Shown here one piece after another: positions 16,566 to 23,911 of a stretch of 34,756 nucleotides of DNA. A program made the position numbers and the translations under genes. Numbering within the stretch: the stretch's first letter is position 1; every line of letters begins with the position of its first letter. Origin of the DNA: Desmonostoc geniculatum HA4340-LM1 (lineage in GTDB: Bacteria > Cyanobacteriota > Cyanobacteriia > Cyanobacteriales > Nostocaceae). Location: assembly GCA_019359545.1 (NCBI GenBank), contig JAHHHB010000077.1:1-34756 (forward strand). Reading direction: 5' to 3'. The notes beneath the pieces were generated by a model. That model was not told where the DNA came from and searched no databases. It saw only the letters and a list, made by a program, of their open reading frames with translations.

Positions 16566-16691
16566 ATCCTTTGTCATTTGTCATTTGTCCTTTGTCCTTT
16601 GTCCTTTGTGAATAAATGAAAATCACCGCCCACCATTAAAGACTGACTAATGATTAATGACTAACGACCAACGACTAATGACTAATGCCCA
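16566..16691. repeat. Short tandem repeats (CTTTGTC/CATTTGT and GACTAAC/GACTAAT units)
   Basis: Runs of TTTGTCA and CCTTTGT units are followed by TGACTAA, CGACCAA and GACTAATG units, leading directly into the rsmD start codon. The repeat style is the same as at 3578-3656 and 28138-28185. The usual ribosome-binding region of rsmD lies inside this repeat, and no Shine-Dalgarno sequence is evident. Confidence 0.7.
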
Positions 16692-17312
16692 ATGAGTCTG
16701 AGAATTTACGGGAATCGCCAGCTAAAAACTTTACCAGGTAAAGAGACTAGACCTACCAGTGCTAGAGTCAGGGAGGCAGTCTTTAATATTTGGCAGGGAA
16801 AAATTCCAGGTTGCCACTGGCTAGATTTGTGCGCCGGTACTGGTTCAATGGGCGCAGAGGCTTTGTGTAGAGGAGCCAGTTTAGTAGTTGGAATCGAAAA
16901 ATCGAGCCGAGCCTGTGCCACTATTGAGCAAAATTGGCAGCAGGTAGCTAATGCCGAACAAAAATTTCGGTTATTGCGGGGAGATATTGTTGGGCAGTTA
17001 AAGACGTTATCAGGCAAACAATTTCACAGAATCTACTTCGATCCGCCTTATGCTAGTGGATTGTATGAGCCAGTTTTAGAAGCGATCGCTCACCATCAAC
17101 TTTTAGATCCTAGCGGCGAAATCGCAGTTGAACACGCTTCACAGGGTTGGACATACCCAGAGATTCCCACTTGGGAGATTTGCCGCCAGAAAGTTTACGG
17201 CAACACATCACTTACTTTTTACAGAATTGGGAGTGACGGGGATGAGGGAGATGAGGGAGATGAGGGAGATGGGGGAGCAGGGGGAGCAGGGGAAGCAGGG
17301 GAAAAATTCTAA
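16692..17312 (+). CDS. rsmD: 16S rRNA (guanine966-N2)-methyltransferase RsmD
   Basis: RsmD methylates G966 of 16S rRNA in the assembled 30S subunit. The sequence shows the conserved start MSLRIYGNRQLKTLPGKETR followed by RPTSARVREAVFNIW, the SAM-binding LDLCAGTGSMGAEAL (about residues 44-58), and the catalytic FDPPY (about 115-119). The family fold ends near SLTFYRIG (about residue 180). The last 26 codons (GSDGDEGDEGDEGDGGAGGAG and on) are an acidic Gly-rich tail encoded by a GATGAGGGA repeat that continues past the stop. The ATG is directly in the upstream repeat and matches the conserved N-terminus. Confidence 0.92.
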   Translation: MSLRIYGNRQLKTLPGKETRPTSARVREAVFNIWQGKIPGCHWLDLCAGTGSMGAEALCRGASLVVGIEKSSRACATIEQNWQQVANAEQKFRLLRGDIVGQLKTLSGKQFHRIYFDPPYASGLYEPVLEAIAHHQLLDPSGEIAVEHASQGWTYPEIPTWEICRQKVYGNTSLTFYRIGSDGDEGDEGDEGDGGAGGAGEAGEKF

Positions 17313-17372
17313 CTCCTAACTCCCCATTCCCCACTCCCCACTCCCCAGTCTCCAGTCCCCAGTCCCCAGTCT
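17236..17372. repeat. G-rich and C-rich heptamer-like tandem repeats between rsmD and petG
   Basis: GATGAGGGA units and GGGGGAGCA units (coding the rsmD tail) are followed by CCCCACT, CCCCAGT and similar units that run up to the petG stop codon. Strand asymmetry switches from G-rich to C-rich at about 17310, so the transcript could fold and act as the shared 3' end of the two convergent genes. Confidence 0.7.
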
Positions 17373-17486
17373 TTACCCTCCCAGCTGGTTGGGGCGCTTG
17401 TATTGCTTATAGGCAGCGTAAAATAGTCCGCCGAGGGTGACGAAAACTAGACCAAGGACAATACCTGAGAGCAGGGGTTCAACCAC
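17373..17486 (-). CDS. petG: Cytochrome b6f complex subunit 5 (PetG)
   Basis: A 37-residue single-span membrane protein, MVEPLLSGIVLGLVFVTLGG then LFYAAYKQYKRPNQLGG. This is almost the textbook PetG sequence. PetG is a small peripheral helix needed for assembly and stability of the cytochrome b6f dimer in the thylakoid membrane, which passes electrons from plastoquinol to plastocyanin or cytochrome c6. The start is GTG at 17486 with AGGAG about 8 nt upstream; the second codon is also Val. It diverges from the cytochrome cM gene, with 208 bp between the starts. Confidence 0.96.
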   Translation of the reverse strand: MVEPLLSGIVLGLVFVTLGGLFYAAYKQYKRPNQLGG

Positions 17487-17694
17487 TGTAAATCTCCTAT
17501 GCAATTATTCAATATTTGTTTCCCGTTTTTGATTTTACCAAATTTGGTATGAATCCTGCGTCCTACAAACCTTTGCAAGGACGACTGTCCATATTAAAAT
17601 AGTCTTCTGTGCTTGCAGACACAATCAAGAACTTTTAAGCTATGTGTAGGAAATGAAAACTTTTTAGCACACCTAGACTTTTACAGCAAACCTT

Positions 17695-18069
17695 TTGGAT
17701 AATCAGATTCCCAAACCCGAAATTTTGATTCAGCGCATCGTTCTATTGACGCTGGCTATCCTGCTAGCAGTTCCTTTGGGCTTTTTTGGTGTCCACTTGG
17801 TTCAAGCCTCTGATCCTTATGTCAAGAGTGTTTTATCCCTAACAGGAAACCCAATTCAAGGACACGCTATCTTTCAAATTAATTGTGCTGGTTGTCATGG
17901 CTTGGAAGCAGATGGACGAGTGGGGCCTAGTTTGCAAGCTGTCTCCAAGCACAAATCTCGGTATGGACTGATTCATCAAGTTATTAGTGGCGAAACGCCG
18001 CCAATGCCAAAGTTCCAGCCTAGTGCCCAAGAAATGGCAGACCTTTTGAGCTACTTAGAGTCGTTGTAG
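17695..18069 (+). CDS. cytM: Cytochrome c-M, membrane-anchored c-type cytochrome
   Basis: This 124-residue protein has one N-terminal hydrophobic span (about residues 14-36) and a small class I cytochrome c domain: heme-binding CAGCH at 64-68 and the likely axial Met104 in PPMPKF. CytM is found in nearly all cyanobacteria and links to respiration and to repression of photosynthesis under mixotrophic growth; the heme faces the lumen or periplasm. The start is TTG at 17695, giving MDNQIPKPEILIQRIVLL, which fits the conserved N-terminus; no ATG is available. A strong terminator follows 43 bp after the stop. It stands opposite petG, another electron-transfer gene. Confidence 0.88.
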   Translation: MDNQIPKPEILIQRIVLLTLAILLAVPLGFFGVHLVQASDPYVKSVLSLTGNPIQGHAIFQINCAGCHGLEADGRVGPSLQAVSKHKSRYGLIHQVISGETPPMPKFQPSAQEMADLLSYLESL

Positions 18070-18111
18070 ACTTTAGATTCTTTACTTGCTCCATACGTAA
18101 ATCCCTCATAG

Positions 18112-18142
18112 AAAAAGGCAGCATTCAATGTGCTGCCTTTTT
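18112..18142 (+). terminator. Rho-independent terminator of cytM
   Basis: AAAAAGGCAGCA pairs perfectly with TGCTGCCTTTTT around the 7-nt loop TTCAATG. The 12-bp stem ending in a U-run is a clear intrinsic terminator, and because of its A-tract it could work in both directions. Confidence 0.92.
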
Positions 18143-18508
18143 CTATATCTGAAAAATTTTAATAAATCTTAACAAAATAAAAAAATTTGTAGATTTGTAA
18201 GAGAAGGGCAGTTTGTTCCCAGATATCGCCTTTGAGCGTTTTTTGGACTACCCATAAAATCGTCAATCAGGCGTTGTTATGTAAGTTTGACTTTACTCAA
18301 TCTTTATCTTTCTTGGGAGCTTTTTCTAAAATGCTCTTTTATTTAAAGAAATGAGTAAATTTACGCTGAGTGCGATCCGAAGACACTCAATTTGCCTATA
18401 GACTACTTAAGTGATTTTTCTCAATAAATGCATAAGACTAAATATTTTTACAGAACTTTAACTTGATTTTTTCTATACAAATTAAATTTACGGAGATCTG
18501 AAAAGCAG
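18143..18508. other. Intergenic stretch, AT-rich, no gene seen
   Basis: These 366 bp before the gene at 18509 contain no convincing ORF or repeat. ACGGAGAT at 18490-18497 is the likely ribosome-binding site of the next gene, somewhat far from its ATG. The promoter is probably here but cannot be placed with confidence. Confidence 0.5.
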
Positions 18509-19243
18509 ATGAGTCAAAGTTTAAATATTCAGGAAATTGCCATTGCGATCGCAGCTAAGCAGCATAATCCCACGATCTTAACTCCAGATTTTCTCAAATA
18601 TAGTGGCATTGTGCCTAGTGACTGGGAATTGGCTCAAGAAGCGATTTTGACAAATTCTGCGGCTCAAGTGGTTTTCCAAAAAGGGATCAGCATCACTGCA
18701 CAACTCAATAGAGTTATTTTCTCAGAGGTGATTGCCACTAAAGCATACCAAGAAGTGGAAATTCCAGCGATCGCTCGCAAATATCTGGAGACACTGCCCC
18801 AAGTAGACTATCAGGATCTGTCCATTAACTTCCGGGGACATGTACTTTTTGACCAAGAAAAGAACACAGCACGCAACTATATCTTAAAAACGTTGCTCAA
18901 TCCTGGCCCTTGGCATGAATTTGGCAAATCTGCTGTGCAAGCTGCAATGCGATTTGGTTACACCCTAGAAGGAAGGCAGTTGAGTTTGGATATCAACGAA
19001 GGAGGATTACAACTGCCAGATAAAACAGTGCGCCCCATCGTACTGTTCACAGCGAGTTTTAATCACCAGATTATCGAACAAGAACAAAATCGGCGTTTAG
19101 CTGCACTATCCCAAGTAATTAGCAACTGGCAGACAGATTTAGAGACTTACAAAGAACTTGTGAACACCAAGTTTCTTAACTTCCCATATCAGATAAATCT
19201 AGTACCAAATGATTCAGTCATCCCAAAAACAACAACTTTCTGA
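18509..19243 (+). CDS. Hypothetical protein, 244 residues, upstream of the CARDB giants
   Basis: I do not recognise this family. The protein is soluble, with no signal peptide or membrane span. Notable stretches are IAIAIAAKQHNPTILTPDFL and SGIVPSDWELAQ near the N-terminus, VDYQDLSINFRGHVLF (about residues 109-124), ILKTLLNPGPWHEF (about 134-147), and LEGRQLSLDINEGGLQLPD. It ends with a helical, possibly coiled segment (IIEQEQNRRLAALSQVI) and a Lys/Thr tail. It lies 178 bp upstream of the first giant gene on the same strand, and both have GGAGAT ribosome-binding sites, so a joint transcript is possible. A role in handling or sensing the CARDB proteins is only a guess from position. Confidence 0.65.
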   Translation: MSQSLNIQEIAIAIAAKQHNPTILTPDFLKYSGIVPSDWELAQEAILTNSAAQVVFQKGISITAQLNRVIFSEVIATKAYQEVEIPAIARKYLETLPQVDYQDLSINFRGHVLFDQEKNTARNYILKTLLNPGPWHEFGKSAVQAAMRFGYTLEGRQLSLDINEGGLQLPDKTVRPIVLFTASFNHQIIEQEQNRRLAALSQVISNWQTDLETYKELVNTKFLNFPYQINLVPNDSVIPKTTTF

Positions 19244-19380
19244 TCGCTGTGTGAGGACGAATAGATAATTAATGGTTTCACATACCACAAAATGTTCTCC
19301 TTGTAAAGTAGGTAGGCTATTTAAAAATCCTTCCTACTGGAGATTTCATCGCAATCTGCGGGGGAATTGATATTTGTTTT

Positions 19381-19421
19381 GGAAAGCAAAGACCATCTAT
19401 TAAATAATTCGGAGATTATTT
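19381..19421 (+). promoter_or_regulatory. Duplicated leader and ribosome-binding site of the first giant gene
   Basis: The 41 bp before ATG 19422 match the 41 bp before ATG 23912 at 36 positions, including CAAAGACCAT and the Shine-Dalgarno region AATTCGGAGAT, with GGAG 8-9 nt before the start. The leader was duplicated with the gene, which fixes both start codons. Confidence 0.8.
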
Positions 19422-22400
19422 ATGAATGACGTTGACCTAATAGTGTCTTCTGTGACAGCTCCACCAGATGTATTTATATATGACGGAATACTTTTATCTT
19501 GGACAGTCACAAACCTTGGTATAAATACTGCTTCAAGTGACTGGTTTGACGCAGTTTACATTTCAGATGACCAGTTTTTAGACAACAGTGATACGTCTAT
19601 CGTCGGGATCTGGGTAGGAGAAAATACCCCTCTAGCCTCTCTTGGCAGCTATACCATTAGCCAATATGTTTACCCTCGTACCAAAGTAGGCGATCGCTAC
19701 CTGCTATTTGTTGCTGATTCAAGCAACAACCAGAGTGAAACCAATGAAACTAACAATGTATTTGCCCAACCCATCACCATCACTGGTCCAGATGTAGATT
19801 TAGTTGTTACAGCAGCCAATGCCCCAACTACTGCTTTGTTAAATGAGACAATTTCCGTTTCTTGGACAGTCAAAAACGTTGGTACAGAGACTGCCTTCTC
19901 TAACTGGTTTGACACAGTTGCCATTTCCGATGACCAGTTTTTGGACGATAGCGACACTTACTTAAAGTTTCGCTGGACAGAACAAAACGAAACTCCTCTA
20001 GCTTCTGGGGGTAGTTATACAGCCACCTTAGACATTGATCTTCCGTCTGACCTAGCAATAGGCAATCGCTACCTGTTATTTCTGGTGAATCTAGACAATA
20101 TCCAGGCTGAAACCAATGATGATAATAATATATTCGTCCAACCAATCACCATAAATGCCCCAGATTTGGCAATTACTGATGTTAATGCCCCAAGTACTGC
20201 TTTGTTAAATGAGACAATTTTCGTTTCTTGGACAGTCAAAAACCTTGGTACATCTACTGCCTTCGCTGACTGGTATGACTCCGTTTACATTTCCGACGAC
20301 CAGTTCTTCGACTACAGCGATCGCTTTCTTACCGGGCGTTCAGCAGAAAATTATACGCCCTTGGCAGCAGGTAGCAGCTATACAATCACCGAGGACATTC
20401 AGCTTTCCTCTGACCTAGCAACAGGCGATGTCTACGACGGGCTGCGCCAACGCTACCTATTATTTGTAGCGGATGCATCCACCTACCAGGATGAAGCAAA
20501 TGAAACTAACAATGTATTTGCCAAAGCCATTACCATAAGTGCCCCAGATGTAGATTTAGTCGTTACTAGCGCCCAAGCCCCAACTACTGCTGCTATCGGT
20601 GAGAAGATTTCGCTGTCTTGGACGGTTAATAACCAAGGTACAAATATTGCCTTCGCTGACTGGTATGACGCAGTTTACATTTCCGACGACCAGTTCTTCG
20701 ACTACAGCGATCGCGTTCTTAGCGAGCCTTCAGCAGAAAATTATACGCCCTTGGCAGCAGGTAGTAGCTACACAGTCACCCAAGAGACTGATATTTACTT
20801 CTATCAGGCAGAAATAGGCGATCGCTACCTGTTATTTGTGGCAGACAGTACTAATCAGCAGAGTGAAACAAATGAAACCAACAATGTCTTCGCCCAACCA
20901 ATCACCATAACTGCCTCAGATTTGGCAATTACTGATGTCAATGCCCCAATCATTTCTCGCTTTGGTCAGACGATTACCCTATCTTGGACAGTCACAAACC
21001 TTGGTACAGGTTCTGCCTTCCGTGGCTGGCGCGATAGCGTTTATATTTCCGATGACCAGTTTTTAGACTACGGCGATAGTTATTATGGTATTGAGGGTGA
21101 TACCTTACTCACCAGGTTTGACGGTACAGGGAATACTCCTTTAGCCGTAGGTAGCAGCTATACAATTATCCGAGATGTACCGCTTAGCGGAATCACACCA
21201 GGAGATTACTACCTGTTCTTTGTGACGAGCAGCTACGCAGACACCAATCAAACCAACAATATATTCGTCCAAGCTATCACCATAAATCCCCCAGATTTAG
21301 ATTTGGTAGTTACTGCTGCCAATGCCCCAACAGCTGCTCGCTTAAATGAGGGAATTTCTGTATCTTGGACAGTCAAAAACCAAGGTACAGATACTGCCTT
21401 CGCTAACTGGTATGACCTTGTTTACGTTTCCAATGACGAGTTTTTCGATGAGAATGATGTCTCTCTTACCAGCCGCTCAGTAGATGATTATGTGCCGTTG
21501 GCAGGAGGTAGTAGCTATACAGCCACCGAGCAAATTTATCTTTCCGAGAACGTAGTAACAGGCGATGTCTACCTTTTATTTGTGGCGGATATATACGACT
21601 GGCAGGCTGAAACAAATGAAACCAACAACGTCTTTGCCCAAGCTATCACCATAATAAATGACCCACTAGAGATAGATTTAGTTGTTTCTGATGCCAATGC
21701 CCCAACTGCTGCTAGTTTAGGTGAGACAATTACTCTGTCTTGGACAGTCACAAACCAAGGTGTAGATACTGCTTTCTCTAACTGGCGCGATATTGTTTAC
21801 CTTTCCAAAGACCAGTTTTTCGATTCCACCGATAGGTATCTTACCGACGCGGAACAATTTTATACGCCTTTGACGGCAGGTAATAGCTATACAATTACTC
21901 GGGACATTCAGCTTCAGTCTAACCTAGCAGTAGGTGATTACTACCTGTTGTTTGTCACGGATACACGTAACACCCAAGGTGAAACTAATGATGACAATAA
22001 TGTATTTGCCAAAGCCATTACCATAAATGCCCCAGATGTACCAGATGTACCAGATGTAGATTTAGTTGTTTTTGATGCTAATGCCCCAACCACTGCTGCT
22101 GTCGGTGAGAAGATTTCGCTGTCTTGGACAGTAAAAAACCTTGGTACAGATACTGCTTTAGGTTACTGGTATGACTATGTTTACTTTTCCGATGACCAGT
22201 TTTTGGACTACACCGATAGATCTATTACCTATGACTGGGCAGGAGGTTATACGCCCTTGGCAGCAGGTAGTAGCTATACAGCCACCCGAGACATTACTAT
22301 TCCCAGATACATAGCAACAGGCGATGTCTACGACGGTCTGCGCCAACGCTACCTGTTATTTGTCACAGATGAAGGCAACAACCAAAGTGAAACAAATGAA

Positions 22401-23696
22401 AGCAATAATGTATTTGCCCAAGCTATCACCCTCACCATACCAGATGTAGAATTAAAAATCACTACCGCCAGTGCCCCAACTTCTGCTACTCTAGGTGAGA
22501 CAATTTCTGTGAGTTGGACAGTCAAAAACCTTGGTACAGATACTGCCTTCGCTGACTGGTTTGACGAAGTTTATATTTTCAGTAGCATTAATTATCAATT
22601 TTATCCCTTCAAAAGTAGCAGGATCGCTCAAGTCCCGGTAGAAGAAAATACCCCCCTAGCCCCAGGCAGCAGCTATACAATTACCCTAGACATTGGCATT
22701 CCCCTGTATGATTTTGTCAGATCCTCCTACGCAGACACTTATGCAGAAGAAAACCTAATAGGAGATGTCTACTTACTATTTGTCACCAATTCAGACAACG
22801 CCCAGATTGAAACAGGTGGATACTACGACGAAACACGTCCTGTAAATAATGAATTGTTCGTACCCATCACCATAAATGCTCCAGATTTAGTCGTTTCTGC
22901 TGCCCAAGCCCCAACCACTACTACTTCAGGTGAGACGATTTCTGTATCTTGGACGGTCACAAACCAAGGTACAGGTTCTGCCCTCGCTAAGTGGGATGAC
23001 TATGTTTATATTTCCAAGGACCAGTTTTTAGACAAGAGCGATACTTTTGTGGGCAGCCGCTCTGTAGCCGGAGATACACCCCTAGCGGTAGGATCTAGCT
23101 ATACAGCGACCCAGGACATTACTATTCCTATTGGGGAGGACACGGGCGATGTCTACGACGGGCTGCGCCAACGCTATTTGTTATTTGTCGCAGATAACTA
23201 CTACTACGACAATGAGGTTACGGGCATTGGCAATCAAGGCGAAACCAACAGATACAATAACGTTCGGGCTGTAGCAATTAGCCTGTATGCCGAAGACCAA
23301 ATTTTCAAAGGCACATCTGCTCGTGACACCCTAACTGGTGACGATCGCAATAATCTGATCGTTGGTTTGCAAGGGGCAGACACTCTCACTGGTGGTGCTG
23401 GCAGCGATCGATTTCTTTATACAAGTATCCGTGATGCCGGAGATACAATTACTGATTTTGTGGCTGGTACTGACAAGATTGACTTGAGTCAACTATTCCA
23501 GAGTTTGAACCTGGGCAGCCTCGACTATGAAAGTGCAACTACCCAAGGCTACTTGAGTTTTGGTACTCACTTAAGTAATAGTACTGCTTTGATTGACATA
23601 GATGGTACAGCAGGTCGCGGTCGGGCAACACCGTTATTGACTGTTGCTGGTGTATCTGCAAGCACCTTAGCTCAGTCTGATAACTTCGTGTTTTAA
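19422..23696 (+). CDS. Giant CARDB-repeat protein with RTX type I secretion C-terminus (1424 residues)
   Basis: Ten CARDB (cell-adhesion-related) domains of about 110-140 residues follow one another. Each begins like DLVVTAANAPTTA, then ISVSWTVKNxGT, YISDDQFLD and GDRYLLFV, and ends ETNETNNVFAQxITI. The domains are Ig-like beta sandwiches. The last about 140 residues hold RTX-like repeats (LTGDDRNNLIVGLQGADTL, GGAGSDRF) and a DTITDFVAGTDKIDLS segment ending in DNFVF, the pattern of type I secretion targets. There is no N-terminal signal peptide, which agrees with type I export. Domains 3, 8 and 10 carry a DGLRQRY insertion, and a 9-bp tandem (PDVPDVPDV) precedes domain 8. The likely role is a secreted calcium-binding adhesin or sheath protein. 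Confidence 0.88.
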   Translation: MNDVDLIVSSVTAPPDVFIYDGILLSWTVTNLGINTASSDWFDAVYISDDQFLDNSDTSIVGIWVGENTPLASLGSYTISQYVYPRTKVGDRYLLFVADSSNNQSETNETNNVFAQPITITGPDVDLVVTAANAPTTALLNETISVSWTVKNVGTETAFSNWFDTVAISDDQFLDDSDTYLKFRWTEQNETPLASGGSYTATLDIDLPSDLAIGNRYLLFLVNLDNIQAETNDDNNIFVQPITINAPDLAITDVNAPSTALLNETIFVSWTVKNLGTSTAFADWYDSVYISDDQFFDYSDRFLTGRSAENYTPLAAGSSYTITEDIQLSSDLATGDVYDGLRQRYLLFVADASTYQDEANETNNVFAKAITISAPDVDLVVTSAQAPTTAAIGEKISLSWTVNNQGTNIAFADWYDAVYISDDQFFDYSDRVLSEPSAENYTPLAAGSSYTVTQETDIYFYQAEIGDRYLLFVADSTNQQSETNETNNVFAQPITITASDLAITDVNAPIISRFGQTITLSWTVTNLGTGSAFRGWRDSVYISDDQFLDYGDSYYGIEGDTLLTRFDGTGNTPLAVGSSYTIIRDVPLSGITPGDYYLFFVTSSYADTNQTNNIFVQAITINPPDLDLVVTAANAPTAARLNEGISVSWTVKNQGTDTAFANWYDLVYVSNDEFFDENDVSLTSRSVDDYVPLAGGSSYTATEQIYLSENVVTGDVYLLFVADIYDWQAETNETNNVFAQAITIINDPLEIDLVVSDANAPTAASLGETITLSWTVTNQGVDTAFSNWRDIVYLSKDQFFDSTDRYLTDAEQFYTPLTAGNSYTITRDIQLQSNLAVGDYYLLFVTDTRNTQGETNDDNNVFAKAITINAPDVPDVPDVDLVVFDANAPTTAAVGEKISLSWTVKNLGTDTALGYWYDYVYFSDDQFLDYTDRSITYDWAGGYTPLAAGSSYTATRDITIPRYIATGDVYDGLRQRYLLFVTDEGNNQSETNESNNVFAQAITLTIPDVELKITTASAPTSATLGETISVSWTVKNLGTDTAFADWFDEVYIFSSINYQFYPFKSSRIAQVPVEENTPLAPGSSYTITLDIGIPLYDFVRSSYADTYAEENLIGDVYLLFVTNSDNAQIETGGYYDETRPVNNELFVPITINAPDLVVSAAQAPTTTTSGETISVSWTVTNQGTGSALAKWDDYVYISKDQFLDKSDTFVGSRSVAGDTPLAVGSSYTATQDITIPIGEDTGDVYDGLRQRYLLFVADNYYYDNEVTGIGNQGETNRYNNVRAVAISLYAEDQIFKGTSARDTLTGDDRNNLIVGLQGADTLTGGAGSDRFLYTSIRDAGDTITDFVAGTDKIDLSQLFQSLNLGSLDYESATTQGYLSFGTHLSNSTALIDIDGTAGRGRATPLLTVAGVSASTLAQSDNFVF
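20430..20453 (+). repeat. In-frame insertion encoding DGLRQRY, copy 1 (CARDB domain 3)
   Basis: Between GGCGAT and TACCTATTA the sequence reads GTCTACGACGGGCTGCGCCA and then ACGC, changing GD(R/V)YLLF to GDVYDGLRQRYLLF. It resembles short GC-rich repeats found dispersed in Nostocales genomes, although dispersal cannot be shown inside this window. Confidence 0.7.
22036..22062 (+). repeat. Triple 9-bp tandem CCAGATGTA in the first giant gene
   Basis: Near 22033-22059 three tandem CCAGATGTA units encode PDVPDVPDV at the domain 7-8 junction, where other junctions have one PDV. It is an in-frame slippage expansion; the coordinates are approximate by a few bases. Confidence 0.6.
22326..22349 (+). 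repeat. In-frame insertion encoding DGLRQRY, copy 2 (CARDB domain 8)
   Basis: This is the same unit as at 20430 with one base change (GACGGTCTG for GACGGGCTG), at the homologous position of domain 8. Confidence 0.7.
23151..23174 (+). repeat. In-frame insertion encoding DGLRQRY, copy 3 (CARDB domain 10)
   Basis: This is identical in its 24 bp to the copy at 20430, at the homologous position of domain 10. The flanking codons differ from the other copies. Confidence 0.7.
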
Positions 23697-23701
23697 GTGG
23701 C
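23254..23701 (+). repeat. Near-identical 448-bp C-terminal block, copy 1
   Basis: This block corresponds to 27669-28116 without any gap and with about 13 mismatches (roughly 97% identity). It covers the RTX/secretion region, the stop codon and five bases beyond. The upstream CARDB sequence is much more diverged. Confidence 0.85.
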
Positions 23702-23870
23702 TTTGATTCTTGTTCCCCTTCCCTGATAGGCTATCCATTACCCGGATCTTTCTTAACATTTGCCAGAGCGATCAAGCGATCGCTCACCAAACCCCGAAGT
23801 CTTAAACCTACCTTGTCTATTCTCAATGTTGAGTTTTTATCGAGAACACTAAGAGCAGTTGGTTTTTTTG

Positions 23871-23911
23871 GGAAACCAAAGACCATGTGTTAAACAATTC
23901 GGAGATAATTT
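23871..23911 (+). promoter_or_regulatory. Duplicated leader and ribosome-binding site of the second giant gene
   Basis: This is the counterpart of 19381-19421, matching at 36 of 41 bases, with AATTCGGAGAT just before ATG 23912. The intervening 215 bp after the first giant's stop are otherwise unlike the first gene's upstream region and may hold an independent promoter. Confidence 0.75.

Noticed and set aside
19381..19421. Conserved leader considered as a riboswitch
   Set aside because: It is only 41 nt with no stable fold; similarity between the two copies is explained by gene duplication.
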